A stretch of 49,752 bases of DNA from contig CAZEVY010000029.1 of the NCBI GenBank assembly GCA_964515555.1, forward strand, positions 1-49,752. The letters run 5' to 3'. Numbering within the stretch: the first letter of the stretch is position 1; each line of letters opens with the position of its first letter. The notes below the pieces were generated by a model. That model worked only from the letters and a program-made list of their open reading frames with translations. It searched no databases and was not told the origin of the DNA. This DNA comes from CAZEVY01 sp964515555. GTDB taxonomy: Bacteria; Acidobacteriota; Terriglobia; Bryobacterales; Bryobacteraceae. Positions 1 through 7,545 of the stretch are shown one piece after another. Made by a program: the position numbers and the translations under genes.

Positions 1-971
1 TCGACAAGGCGCCGCGCCAGCAGGCAGTTGTTGGCGTACGAGGCGCGGCCCGGCTCGGCGCCGTACATCCTCAGCGTTGCCGGACTCTCGCGCGCCAGGT
101 CGATCAGATCCGGCCCGCTCGACTGCATCCGGTAGGCCATCTCGTAGGCGCCGATTCGCGTCGCGATCTCAGGGTCGCCGGTGGCGGAAAGCGCGCCGGT
201 GTTGATGTCGCGGATGGCCTCGATCGTCTGCCGCTGCGCCGCCGCCGAGACGCCCGCGGGACTCGATAGATCGAGGATCGGATCGCCGCCCGAGCGGAAC
301 GGCACGCCCTGGTGCGCGGTCGGAAGGAAGCCGCTCGACCACAGCGCCGCGCCGCCGCGAGGGCCGCGTGGTCCCGATTGCAGCACGACGAATCCCGGAA
401 GGTCCCGCGACTCGCTGCCGATCCCGTAGGTCGCCCAGGATCCCATGGAAGGACGTCCGAAGCGCGTCGACCCGGTGTTGACGAAACACTTCGCCGGGCC
501 GTGATTGAAATTATCGGTGTTGATCCCGGAGACGAACGCCACGTCGTCGGCCATGCCGCCCAGGTGCGGCATGAGATCGGAGATCCAGGCGCCGCTCGCG
601 CCGTGCTGCCGGAACTCGCGGCGCGGGCCGAGCACCCGCATCGGCTCGGCGGCGAAGGAATCCATGAACGCGAAGCGCTTGCCCGCGACCAGCGATTGCG
701 GGATCGGCTGGCCGTCGTATTGCCGCAGCTTGGGTTTGTGCTCGAACAGCTCGAACTGGCTCGGACCGCCCGCCATAAAGAGGTAGATGACGCTCTTGGC
801 GCGCGCGGGGAAGTGCGGCACGCGGGGAGCCATGGCATCGCGCGGAGTCGACGCCAGCACGCGCCCACCCGTCAGCAGATCGGCCAGCGCGACCTGTCCC
901 AGGCCGACGGCGCAGCGGCTGAAAAAATGCCGCCGCGTAACGTCGCGCAATGCTCGATCTTCGGCGTTCAT
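1..971 (-). CDS. DUF1501 family secreted protein, C-terminus beyond the window (pair no. 1)
   Basis: The reading frame opens with ATG at 971 on the minus strand and runs off the left edge after 323 codons; it abuts the stop of the PSD1 gene (972-974), so the two are cotranscribed. It starts MNAEDRALRDVTRRHFFSRC, with the RRHFF twin-arginine motif typical of DUF1501 (PF07394) precursors, followed by a segment with the family pattern YLFMAGGPSQFELFEHKP. Later blocks (INTDNFNHGPAKCFVNTG, PSMGSWATYGIGSESRDLPGF, then AYRMQ and LARESPATLRMYGA) match the DUF1501 genes at 9965 and 31618. DUF1501 proteins are related to the alkaline phosphatase/sulfatase fold and are almost always next to a PSD1 gene; their substrate is unknown. 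Only the 3' third is missing, so there is no sign of damage. Confidence 0.93.
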   Translation of the reverse strand, partial: MNAEDRALRDVTRRHFFSRCAVGLGQVALADLLTGGRVLASTPRDAMAPRVPHFPARAKSVIYLFMAGGPSQFELFEHKPKLRQYDGQPIPQSLVAGKRFAFMDSFAAEPMRVLGPRREFRQHGASGAWISDLMPHLGGMADDVAFVSGINTDNFNHGPAKCFVNTGSTRFGRPSMGSWATYGIGSESRDLPGFVVLQSGPRGPRGGAALWSSGFLPTAHQGVPFRSGGDPILDLSSPAGVSAAAQRQTIEAIRDINTGALSATGDPEIATRIGAYEMAYRMQSSGPDLIDLARESPATLRMYGAEPGRASYANNCLLARRLV

Positions 972-3521
972 TCAGTTCCTTGTCACGAAATCGTCCAGGT
1001 TGAGCAGGACGCGTGCCGCCGCAGTCCACGCCGCGCGTTCGGCGAGCGTTACCGGATCGAGCCCGCTGATTTCCGCCGCTCGCTGCGCGGCCTTGGCTCT
1101 TCCGGCTTTCAACTCCGCCGCCGCCTCCGCCATCGCGCGCTCGCCGGCGATGCGCCCGCCCGCCGACTGCGGCCCGCCTGGACGCCCCTTCGCGCCCTCC
1201 TCGGCCTCCTGAATCGCCCGCGAGTCGCCGTCGCCGCCGAGCAGTGCGCGCGCCGAAGCGGGGTCGGAGCGGTAGGCGTCGCGTTGCAGCGCCAGGAAGC
1301 GCGCGAGGCGCTCGAACTCGTCGTCGCGCGGCTTGCGGCCGATCGCCAACAGGAATCCGCGCTCGATGCGGCCGCTGTCGGCGGCGCTTGCGCCGAGCAT
1401 GCGGTCGCCAAGCGCCCGCGCGAACTCGACGAAGGCCGTGTCGTTCAGCAGCGTGAGGGCTTGCAGAGGGCTGTTGGAGCGCACGCGCCGCGTGCACGAC
1501 GCCGTGCCGTCCGGCGCGTCGAACATCCCCAGACCCGGATGCAGATTCGAGCGGTAGGAGAACGTGTAGAGGCCGCGCCGATAGCGGTTCGCGCCGAACG
1601 ACGTCGGCCACAGCTTGCGCACCTGCGTCACCGCGAGCGCACCCTGCGGGATAGGCGGGTAGACGCTGGGGCCGCCCGTGGCCGGATTCAGCAGGCCGCT
1701 CGCGGTCAGGCCGCAGTCGCGCGCGATTTCCGCTTCGACGCGCAGGCGCGACTGGCGCGCGAGCAGATTGTTGTAGGGATCGCGCTCGTCGAGCTCCGGC
1801 CGCTGCTTCGACGACTGCCGATACGCCGCCGACGTCACGATCAGGCGGTGCATCTCCTTCTGGCTCCATCCGCGCGCGATGAACTCGGTGGCGAGCCAGT
1901 CGAGCAGCTCGGGATGCGTGGGCTTCGCGCCCATCAGCCCGAAATCGCTCTCGGTGTCGACCAGGCCCTTACCGAAATACGCCTGCCACATACGATTCAC
2001 GGTGACCCGGGCCGTCAGCGGATTCCGGGGATCGACCAGCCATCTGGCGAAGTCGAGTCGCGTGCCGCCCGTGAGCGGCGGCGCGAGAAACGCCGGCGTT
2101 GCGGGCGCGACCGTTGCCCCGCGTCGCGTGAACTCGCCCCCGAGATGAATGTAAGCGGGCCGCGGCTCGGCGAGCTCGCGCATGATGAGCGTCGAGGTGA
2201 TGGGCGGCTCGCGGCGGCGCACGCCGCGATACTTCGCGAGCAGCCGAGTGAGATCCGGGTCGCGATGCTTCGGCGGATCGCCGGCGGCGGCGGGTTTGGC
2301 GGCGAGCGCGCGGACGTACGTGGCGAATTCGCGGTTTACTCCCCCAAACTCCGACTTCCATACGCGGTGGTCGAGGTCTTCCTGAGGACTCGGTACCTTG
2401 AGGATGGGGCGATTGAAGTCGTAACGCTCGGCCTCGGTGGCGATCTCGTCGGTGTTATTGAAGTACGCGAAGATCTGGTAGAACTCGCGCTGCGTCACCG
2501 GGTCGTATTTGTGGTCGTGGCAGCGCGCGCAGCCGAGCGTCAGGCCGAGAAATGCCGCGCCCGTGGTGGCGACGCGGTCGGCCACGGCCTCGTTGCGGTA
2601 CTGCTCGAAGTCGATGCCGCCCTCGTAGTTGCTGGCCGTGTTGCGGTGGAATCCGGTGGCGACCAGTTGGTCGACGGTGGCGTTCGGAATCAGGTCGCCG
2701 GCGATCTGCTCGACGACGAACTGGTCGAAGGGCTGATCGCGATGGAGCGCGGCGATCACCCAGTCGCGGTATTTCCAGATGGGCCGCGGGTCGTCGATCG
2801 TGTAGCCGTCGGAATCCGAGTAGCGCGCGACGTCGAGCCAGTGGCGCGCCCAGCGCTCGGCATGGTGCGGAGACGCCAGCAGCCGATCGACGACGCGCTC
2901 GTAGGCGCCCGGCGATGCGTCGGCGAGGAAGGCCTCGATCTCGGCGGGCGACGGCGGCAGCCCGGTCAGGTCGAGGCTGACGCGGCGCAGCAGGGTGTAG
3001 CGGTCGGCCTCGGGCGACGGACGCACGCCCTCGCGATCGAGGCGCGCGAGAATGAACCGGTCGATGGCGTTCCTCGCCCACGCGGGCTGCGACACGGCAG
3101 GAGGATCGGCGCGCCTGGGCGCCTGGAACGCCCAGTGGTCCCAGCCGCGGCGCTTCGCGGGCGACGCATCGGCGGGCCAGGCGGCGCCGCGATCGATCCA
3201 GTCGCGGATGGCGGCGATCTGCCCGTCGGGCAGGCGTTTGCCGGGCGGCATCTTCAGGTCGCCCTGTTGTTCCAGGGCGGCCACCAGCAGGCTCTTGGTG
3301 GAGGCGCCCGGCTGTATCGCCGCGCCTCGATTGCCGCCGGCGAAAGCGTCGGCGCGCGAGTCGAGCGCGAGGCCGCTGGTGCGATTGGCGGCGCTATGAC
3401 AGGCGACGCACTGGGTTCGCAGAATCGGGCGAACCGACTTCTCGAAATCGACCGGCGCTTCCGGCGACTGTGCGCTCGCGGCGGACACGAGAAGCGCTGC
3501 GAGCACGCTCCGAAGTGTCAT
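972..3521 (-). CDS. PSD1 / DUF1549-DUF1553 domain cytochrome-like protein (pair no. 1)
   Basis: 849 residues from ATG 3521 (a TTG sits one codon upstream). A Sec signal peptide (MTLRSVLAALLVSAASAQ) is followed by a PSCyt1-type domain with the haem motif CVACH (Cys38, Cys41, His42) and the MPPG block, then DUF1549/PSCyt2 with a second motif GCARCHDHKYDP near residue 330, and the C-terminal DUF1553/PSD1 domain with its blocks NPLTARVTVNRMWQAYFGKG and THPELLDWLA. These are the signatures of the large Planctomycete/Bryobacterales surface c-type cytochrome family. Function is unknown; the haem motifs suggest a periplasmic or surface redox protein working with the DUF1501 partner directly downstream. 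A -10-like GATAGT at 3536-3531 lies just before the start, so the gene may have its own promoter independent of the LacI gene upstream. Confidence 0.93.
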   Translation of the reverse strand: MTLRSVLAALLVSAASAQSPEAPVDFEKSVRPILRTQCVACHSAANRTSGLALDSRADAFAGGNRGAAIQPGASTKSLLVAALEQQGDLKMPPGKRLPDGQIAAIRDWIDRGAAWPADASPAKRRGWDHWAFQAPRRADPPAVSQPAWARNAIDRFILARLDREGVRPSPEADRYTLLRRVSLDLTGLPPSPAEIEAFLADASPGAYERVVDRLLASPHHAERWARHWLDVARYSDSDGYTIDDPRPIWKYRDWVIAALHRDQPFDQFVVEQIAGDLIPNATVDQLVATGFHRNTASNYEGGIDFEQYRNEAVADRVATTGAAFLGLTLGCARCHDHKYDPVTQREFYQIFAYFNNTDEIATEAERYDFNRPILKVPSPQEDLDHRVWKSEFGGVNREFATYVRALAAKPAAAGDPPKHRDPDLTRLLAKYRGVRRREPPITSTLIMRELAEPRPAYIHLGGEFTRRGATVAPATPAFLAPPLTGGTRLDFARWLVDPRNPLTARVTVNRMWQAYFGKGLVDTESDFGLMGAKPTHPELLDWLATEFIARGWSQKEMHRLIVTSAAYRQSSKQRPELDERDPYNNLLARQSRLRVEAEIARDCGLTASGLLNPATGGPSVYPPIPQGALAVTQVRKLWPTSFGANRYRRGLYTFSYRSNLHPGLGMFDAPDGTASCTRRVRSNSPLQALTLLNDTAFVEFARALGDRMLGASAADSGRIERGFLLAIGRKPRDDEFERLARFLALQRDAYRSDPASARALLGGDGDSRAIQEAEEGAKGRPGGPQSAGGRIAGERAMAEAAAELKAGRAKAAQRAAEISGLDPVTLAERAAWTAAARVLLNLDDFVTRN

Positions 3522-3544
3522 CAACAGCAGACTATCACGGTGGG

Positions 3545-3580
3545 GCGGCGCTCCAGCGCCGCGCGGGGCCTCCAGGCCCC
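3545..3580. repeat. Two adjacent perfect hairpins with CC loops
   Basis: GCGGCGCT-CC-AGCGCCGC (3545-3562) is followed directly by GGGGCCT-CC-AGGCCCC (3565-3580). They fill most of the 67-base space between the LacI gene (stop at 3589) and the PSD1 gene (start at 3521), both on the minus strand. There is no T-run after either stem, so a classical terminator is not certain; a mobile or palindromic repeat unit, or an mRNA-stabilising structure, is equally possible. Confidence 0.7.
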
Positions 3581-3588
3581 GCTGTTGC

Positions 3589-4617
3589 TTACTCGACCCA
3601 CGCGGTCGACTGGCGCTCCAGCACGCACGGCTCGAAAACCCGCACCGGGCCCTCGCCCGGCTTACCGTTCTTGATCGCCTCGATCAGGAAAGCCGCGGCG
3701 ACACGGCCCAGCTCCTCCCGCGGCCAGTCGATGGTGGTCAGAAACGGGTTCGGGTGATGCGCGCCTTCGATATTCCCGGCGCCGACGATCGACATGTCGC
3801 CGGGCACTCGCAGGCCGGCGTCGCGGCAGGCGTAGATGGCGCCGATGGCCATCGGGTCGTTGGAGGCGAAGACGGCGGTTGGCCGCGATGGCGCGGCCAG
3901 GAGTTTCGTCATCGCCTCTCGTCCGCTCTCGATGTCGAACCGCCCGCGGACGGTCCGGTGCTTGTGGACCGGCAGGTCGTGGCTCTTCATCGCTTCCAGG
4001 TAGCCGCGATAGCGCAGTTGAGCGGCGCTGATCGGGGGACCCTGGATGCAGCCGATGTCGCGATGGCCCAGGCCGATGAGACACTCGGTGGCGGCGCGTC
4101 CCACGGCCAGGTCGTCGACGCGCACCGCCGCGTACGGGCGGCCGTCGAAGAAGCGGTCGATCAGCACGAATGGAATTCCGCCCACGCGGAGGCGCTCGAA
4201 AATCGCAGGCGACCTCTCGGGCTGCTCGGAGGCGACAATCAGTCCCTCGGCCTGGCTCTCCACGAGCATCTCGATCTCCGACTTTTCGCGCTCCGGGTCC
4301 ATTGCCGAATGACAGAGCAGCAGGTCGTAGCCGGCCTTGTCGACCACCTCCTCGATGCCGTGCGTAATCTCGGCGAAATAGGAATGGCCGATATCGGGCA
4401 CCACTACGCCGACGATCGACGACTTGCGCGAGACCAGGCTGCGCGCCCACCGGTTGGGCCGGTAGCCGAGCTCACGCGCGCACCGCAGCACGCGCTGGCG
4501 GGTCTTGTCGCTGACCTCATGACTGCCGGTCAGGGCGCGCGAGACGGTCATGGCCGAGACGCCCAGCTTGCGGGCGATGTCGACGATGGTGGCGCCGTTT
4601 CGTGCGATGCGGGGCAT
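3589..4617 (-). CDS. LacI/GalR-family transcriptional regulator
   Basis: 342 residues, the usual LacI-family length. The N-terminus carries the family helix-turn-helix and hinge helix (ATIVDIARKLGVSAMTVSRA, then VLRCARELGYRPNRWARSL), followed by a periplasmic-binding-protein-like effector domain (SSIVGVVVPDIGHSYFAEI near residue 65; ECLIGLGHRDIGCIQGP near 175; AVFASNDPMAIGAIYACRDA near 250). Family knowledge: such proteins bind palindromic operators as dimers and respond to a sugar or nucleoside-like ligand. The start at 4617 lies only four bases from the predicted transcription start and a palindrome overlaps the promoter, so autoregulation is likely. The next genes on the strand are the PSD1/DUF1501 pair, a possible target. 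The ligand cannot be told from sequence. Confidence 0.95.
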   Translation of the reverse strand: MPRIARNGATIVDIARKLGVSAMTVSRALTGSHEVSDKTRQRVLRCARELGYRPNRWARSLVSRKSSIVGVVVPDIGHSYFAEITHGIEEVVDKAGYDLLLCHSAMDPEREKSEIEMLVESQAEGLIVASEQPERSPAIFERLRVGGIPFVLIDRFFDGRPYAAVRVDDLAVGRAATECLIGLGHRDIGCIQGPPISAAQLRYRGYLEAMKSHDLPVHKHRTVRGRFDIESGREAMTKLLAAPSRPTAVFASNDPMAIGAIYACRDAGLRVPGDMSIVGAGNIEGAHHPNPFLTTIDWPREELGRVAAAFLIEAIKNGKPGEGPVRVFEPCVLERQSTAWVE

Positions 4618-4627
4618 GGGCTGTCAC

Positions 4628-4652
4628 ATCATATCAAATCGTTAACGTTACC
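4628..4652 (-). promoter_or_regulatory. Promoter -10 and LacI-type operator of the regulator gene
   Basis: On the minus strand a TATGAT hexamer (4633-4628) lies 11 bases before the LacI start. The palindrome TAACGTTA (4643-4650; wider GTTAACGTTACC, 4641-4652) sits just upstream of it, within the -35/-10 spacer. The central CG within AACGTT is the hallmark of LacI/GalR-family operators. The same site also lies 23-50 bases upstream of the divergent gene at 4689, so one repressor could control both directions. Confidence 0.6.
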
Positions 4653-4688
4653 GAAGTGTGGGTGCGCCGGATGATACACTTCTTGAGG

Positions 4689-5057
4689 ATGTCGGCGATC
4701 ACGCTTGACCTTCCCGAGTCGCTCGCCGAGCGCTTGCGCATTCAGGGCGACCGCGTACCCGAGATTCTTGAGCTGGGTCTCCGGGAGTGGAGTGCGGAGA
4801 CGCTGAACAGTTTTCCCGGCGCCGCCGAAATACTGGAGTTTCTCGCGAGTCTGCCGAGCCCACAGGATATGCTCAATCTTCGTCCGTCCGAGAATCTCCG
4901 AGCGAAGATCAGAGAGCTGTTGGAGAAGAGCCGAGACGGGGAACTCGACGCGGTTGGACAGCAGGCCTGGGAGCGGTATCAGTTTCTCGAGCACCTCGTA
5001 CGTCTTGCCAAGGCCAAGGCAAGCCTCAGACTGGGCGCGTCGGCTGCGGATGGCTGA
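4689..5057 (+). CDS. Small conserved-looking protein preceding an HNH endonuclease gene
   Basis: 122 residues from ATG 4689, preceded by TTGAGG. The beginning (MSAITLDLPESLAERL, then VPEILELGLREW) looks like a short strand-helix module of the kind seen in antitoxin-type or CopG-like DNA-binding proteins; the rest is helical and charged (RAKIRELLEKSRDGELD, WERYQFLEHLVRLAKAKASL). No catalytic motif is visible. Its last eight bases overlap the start of the HNH gene, so the two are translated together. I recognise the arrangement (small LPxxLAERL protein plus HNH nuclease) but cannot name a family with certainty; an antitoxin or targeting partner is an inference. The longer in-frame extension upstream would run through the LacI operator and is not favoured. 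Confidence 0.75.
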   Translation: MSAITLDLPESLAERLRIQGDRVPEILELGLREWSAETLNSFPGAAEILEFLASLPSPQDMLNLRPSENLRAKIRELLEKSRDGELDAVGQQAWERYQFLEHLVRLAKAKASLRLGASAADG

Positions 5058-5453
5058 CGTTCCGCGCGCGCTCCGGCTGGAGGTTCCGCGGCGCGCTAAG
5101 GGGCGATGCGAGTACTGTCTCATACCAGAGAACCTCACGCTCGCGAAACACGAAATCGATCATGTCATGGCCGTCAAGCATGGGGGCAAGACCAACATCG
5201 GAAACTTTCCCTGAGTTGTACGCTGTGCAACCAGCGTAAGGGAAGCGATATCGCTTCCATCGACCCGGAAACAGGCATGCTCGGTCCGGTCTTCAACCCC
5301 CGACAAGATCTCTGGGACGATCATTTCCACCTCCACCAAGCGCTCATCGTGCCCCTGACTCCGACAGAGCGAATCACGGTCAGGCTTCTTCAACTGAACC
5401 GGCCTGAAAGGATCAAGGAAAGGCTGCTCATCTTCGAAGCGCGTCTTCCCTGA
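5050..5453 (+). pseudogene. HNH endonuclease, interrupted by a one-base frameshift
   Basis: ATG 5050 overlaps the upstream stop. The first frame reads MADVPRALRLEVPRRAKGRC, then EYC, then HEIDHVMAVKHGGKTNIGN and stops at 5212-5214. The next frame continues with LSLSCTLCNQRKGSDIAS and on to a natural stop at 5453. Together they form a complete HNH domain: the CxxC and CxxC zinc knuckles (CEYC, CTLC), the HEIDH catalytic core, and the N/K-rich end NQRKG. Inserting one base near 5205-5206 restores an uninterrupted 134-residue protein. Because the rest is intact, the break is either a recent inactivation or a sequencing/assembly error. If functional, it is a DNA endonuclease acting with the small protein upstream. 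Confidence 0.85.
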
Positions 5454-5461
5454 TACCTGAC

Positions 5462-5475
5462 GCCCGCCTGCGGGC
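5462..5475 (+). terminator. Short hairpin after the HNH gene
   Basis: GCCCGC-CT-GCGGGC forms a perfect six-base-pair stem nine bases after the HNH stop and before the sugar transferase gene. No T-tract follows, so a terminator role is tentative. Confidence 0.4.
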
Positions 5476-5513
5476 CTGACCCTCACCCGCGTGGTATTCT
5501 GACGTTCAAACGC

Positions 5514-6926
5514 GTGTATCACAGGCATCACCGTAAGGTCCGGCTGCTGTTCGCCCTGGCCGACATCGTGCTCGTCACCATCGCCTTTGAGGCCGCCTAC
5601 CAAACGCGCGCGCGGCTGCCGCTGGCGAACCTGTTCTTCCTGGACGTCGTGGAGAAAGCCCTCCTGGTGGGCGCCGCCGCCATCCTGTGGCCCGCCATCG
5701 GATACTGGCTCAACATATACGACCGGCTCGATTCGGCCAAACGCATCATTCTCGGCGACACGCTGAAGCAGAGCGTGCTGGTCGCCGTCGGACTCGTGCT
5801 GGTCGAATACGCCTTGCGACTCGACCTCAGCCGTCCGTTCCTGGGCCTCTTCTTCTTATATAGCTTCGTGCTGCTGAGTCTCTGCCGATGGCGCGCCGGC
5901 GCCGCCGCCGGCTGGATTCGACGCGAGTTCGGCGCCCTGCACCACGTACTCATCGTCGGCGCCGGCGACCGCGCCCGCCGCCTCGGCGCCGATCTGGAGC
6001 TCTCGGCGCGACAGGGTGTCCGGCTGGCCGGCTTCCTCGACGACTCCCGGGAGTCGCCCGCCACCGAGCTGCGACTCGCCAAAGCCTATCCCATCTATCC
6101 GCTCTCCCAGCTTCCGGTCCTGCTCGAAACCACCGTCGTCGACGAAGTGCTCTTCGCCGTCGAAAGCCACCGCCTGAACGAGCTGGAGGACGTTTTCCTG
6201 CTGTGCGACGAGGACGGCGTCCGCACCCGCGTCGCCGTCGACTTCTTCCCGCACGTCAATAGCGAGGTCTACCTCGACCGCCTGCGGCAGACGCCCCTGC
6301 TCACCTTCGCCGCCGCGCCGCACGACGAGGTGCTGCTCTTCCTGAAGCGCGTGATCGACGTGGCGCTGGCGGCCTCGGCCCTGTTGCTTCTGGCACCGGC
6401 GATGCTGGCCGTGGCTGCGCTCATCCGCCTCACCTCCCGCGGACCGGCGATCTTCCGGCAGGTCCGCTGCGGGCTGAACGGGCGGCGGTTCGTCTTCTAC
6501 AAGTTCCGCTCGATGTTCGAGAACGCCGAGTCGATGAAGGGCGCGCTCGCCGGCCGCAGCCAGCGCGAGATCGCCTTCAAGATGCCTGACGATCCCCGCT
6601 GCACCCGGCTGGGCCGCGTCCTGCGCAAGCTCTCCATCGACGAATGGCCGCAGTTGTGGAACGTCATCAAGGGCGACATGTCGCTGGTCGGGCCGCGCCC
6701 CCCGGTGCCCGAGGAAGTCGAGCGATACAAGAGGTGGCAGCGCCGGCGGCTGCGCATGCGGCCCGGCCTGACGTGCCTGTGGGCGCTGGAAGGCCGCGAC
6801 GCGCTGGATTTCGAGTCCTGGATGCGGAAGGACATGGAGTACATCGACAACTGGTCGCTGGCGCTTGACTGGAAGATCATGCTGCGCACCATCCCACGCG
6901 TGCTCAGCGGCCGGGGAGCGCACTGA
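5514..6926 (+). CDS. Polyprenyl-phosphate sugar phosphotransferase (exopolysaccharide initiation)
   Basis: 470 residues from GTG 5514. The N-terminal part has four to five membrane helices, then a CoA-binding-3-like domain (HHVLIVGAGDRARRLGADLE near residue 145), then the bacterial sugar transferase domain from about residue 278 (KRVIDVALAASALLLLAPAM). Family motifs are clear: FVFYKFRSMF, DDPRCTRLGRVLRKLSIDEW, PQLWNVIKGDMSLVGPRPP and the MRPGLTCLWAL block. Enzymes of this family (WbaP/PssY type) move a sugar-1-phosphate from a nucleotide sugar to undecaprenyl phosphate in the inner membrane, the first step in exopolysaccharide or O-antigen synthesis. No other polysaccharide genes are nearby. 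It is the first gene of a packed set (four-base gap to the next gene). A -10-like TATTCT at 5495-5500 would give a seven-base leader. Confidence 0.93.
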   Translation: MYHRHHRKVRLLFALADIVLVTIAFEAAYQTRARLPLANLFFLDVVEKALLVGAAAILWPAIGYWLNIYDRLDSAKRIILGDTLKQSVLVAVGLVLVEYALRLDLSRPFLGLFFLYSFVLLSLCRWRAGAAAGWIRREFGALHHVLIVGAGDRARRLGADLELSARQGVRLAGFLDDSRESPATELRLAKAYPIYPLSQLPVLLETTVVDEVLFAVESHRLNELEDVFLLCDEDGVRTRVAVDFFPHVNSEVYLDRLRQTPLLTFAAAPHDEVLLFLKRVIDVALAASALLLLAPAMLAVAALIRLTSRGPAIFRQVRCGLNGRRFVFYKFRSMFENAESMKGALAGRSQREIAFKMPDDPRCTRLGRVLRKLSIDEWPQLWNVIKGDMSLVGPRPPVPEEVERYKRWQRRRLRMRPGLTCLWALEGRDALDFESWMRKDMEYIDNWSLALDWKIMLRTIPRVLSGRGAH

Positions 6927-6930
6927 GACC

Positions 6931-7545
6931 ATGCACCTGCTGCCGACGCAGGAAGAGGTGGAGGCCCTGCTGCGAGCGAGCGGAGCCTTGCGCGACGGGC
7001 ACTTCGAGTATCCCAACGGACTGCACGGAAGCGAGTACCTGCAAGTGGCGCTGGCCATGCGCTACTACCAGCATCAGCGGACGCTGAGCGTCGCCTTGAG
7101 CCGACTGGTGAGGGCCAACGCCGAGTTGCGCGCCGTCATCCCGCAGCTCTCCATCGTCGCGCCGGCGACGGGTGGGCTTCCGGTGGCCTACGGCGTCTGC
7201 GAGGCTTTGCAAGCCCGGCAGATTTACTGGAGCGAGCGAGCCGACGAATCCACGCCGATGCGCTTCCGCCAGTACCTCGACATCGTCGCCGGCGAAAGAG
7301 TGCTGCTCGTCGACGACATCCTGCGGACCGGCGGCAAGCTGACGGAGCTCAAGGCTCTGGTGGAGTCCAAAGGCGGCGAGGTGGTGGGCGTGGCGGTGGT
7401 CATCCATCAGCCGACGCCGGGCTCGCCGGACTTCGCGCCCCTGCCCTTCTTCCGTCTCGCGAAACTCGATGGAGTCTATGCGATGGACGCCGCGTCGTGC
7501 GCGCTATGCCGCCGCGGTGTGCCGCTCGAAAGGGTCTGGATATGA
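6931..7545 (+). CDS. pyrE: Orotate phosphoribosyltransferase-like protein
   Basis: 204 residues from ATG 6931, chosen because it follows the previous stop by four bases and gives the normal family length. It carries the type I phosphoribosyltransferase PRPP-binding motif VLLVDDILRTGG (residues 124-135) and the APATGGLPVAYGV loop. The C-terminal CALCRRGVPLE segment matches the Thermus-type PyrE subgroup, in which a cysteine pair ends the protein. The reaction would be orotate plus PRPP to orotidine monophosphate in pyrimidine synthesis. The gene overlaps the PSD1 gene downstream by four bases (ATGA). A related phosphoribosyltransferase acting on another base cannot be excluded, but the motif set favours PyrE. 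Confidence 0.88.
   Translation: MHLLPTQEEVEALLRASGALRDGHFEYPNGLHGSEYLQVALAMRYYQHQRTLSVALSRLVRANAELRAVIPQLSIVAPATGGLPVAYGVCEALQARQIYWSERADESTPMRFRQYLDIVAGERVLLVDDILRTGGKLTELKALVESKGGEVVGVAVVIHQPTPGSPDFAPLPFFRLAKLDGVYAMDAASCALCRRGVPLERVWI

Noticed and set aside
312..3674. 1,120-codon open frame on the plus strand
   Set aside because: It is antisense to the PSD1 and DUF1501 genes, with an arginine/alanine-rich product typical of GC-rich shadow frames; the minus-strand genes have clear family motifs.
4602..4688. N-terminal extension of the small protein at 4689
   Set aside because: It would start inside the LacI gene and run through its operator; ATG 4689 has a TTGAGG site and a -10 nearby.
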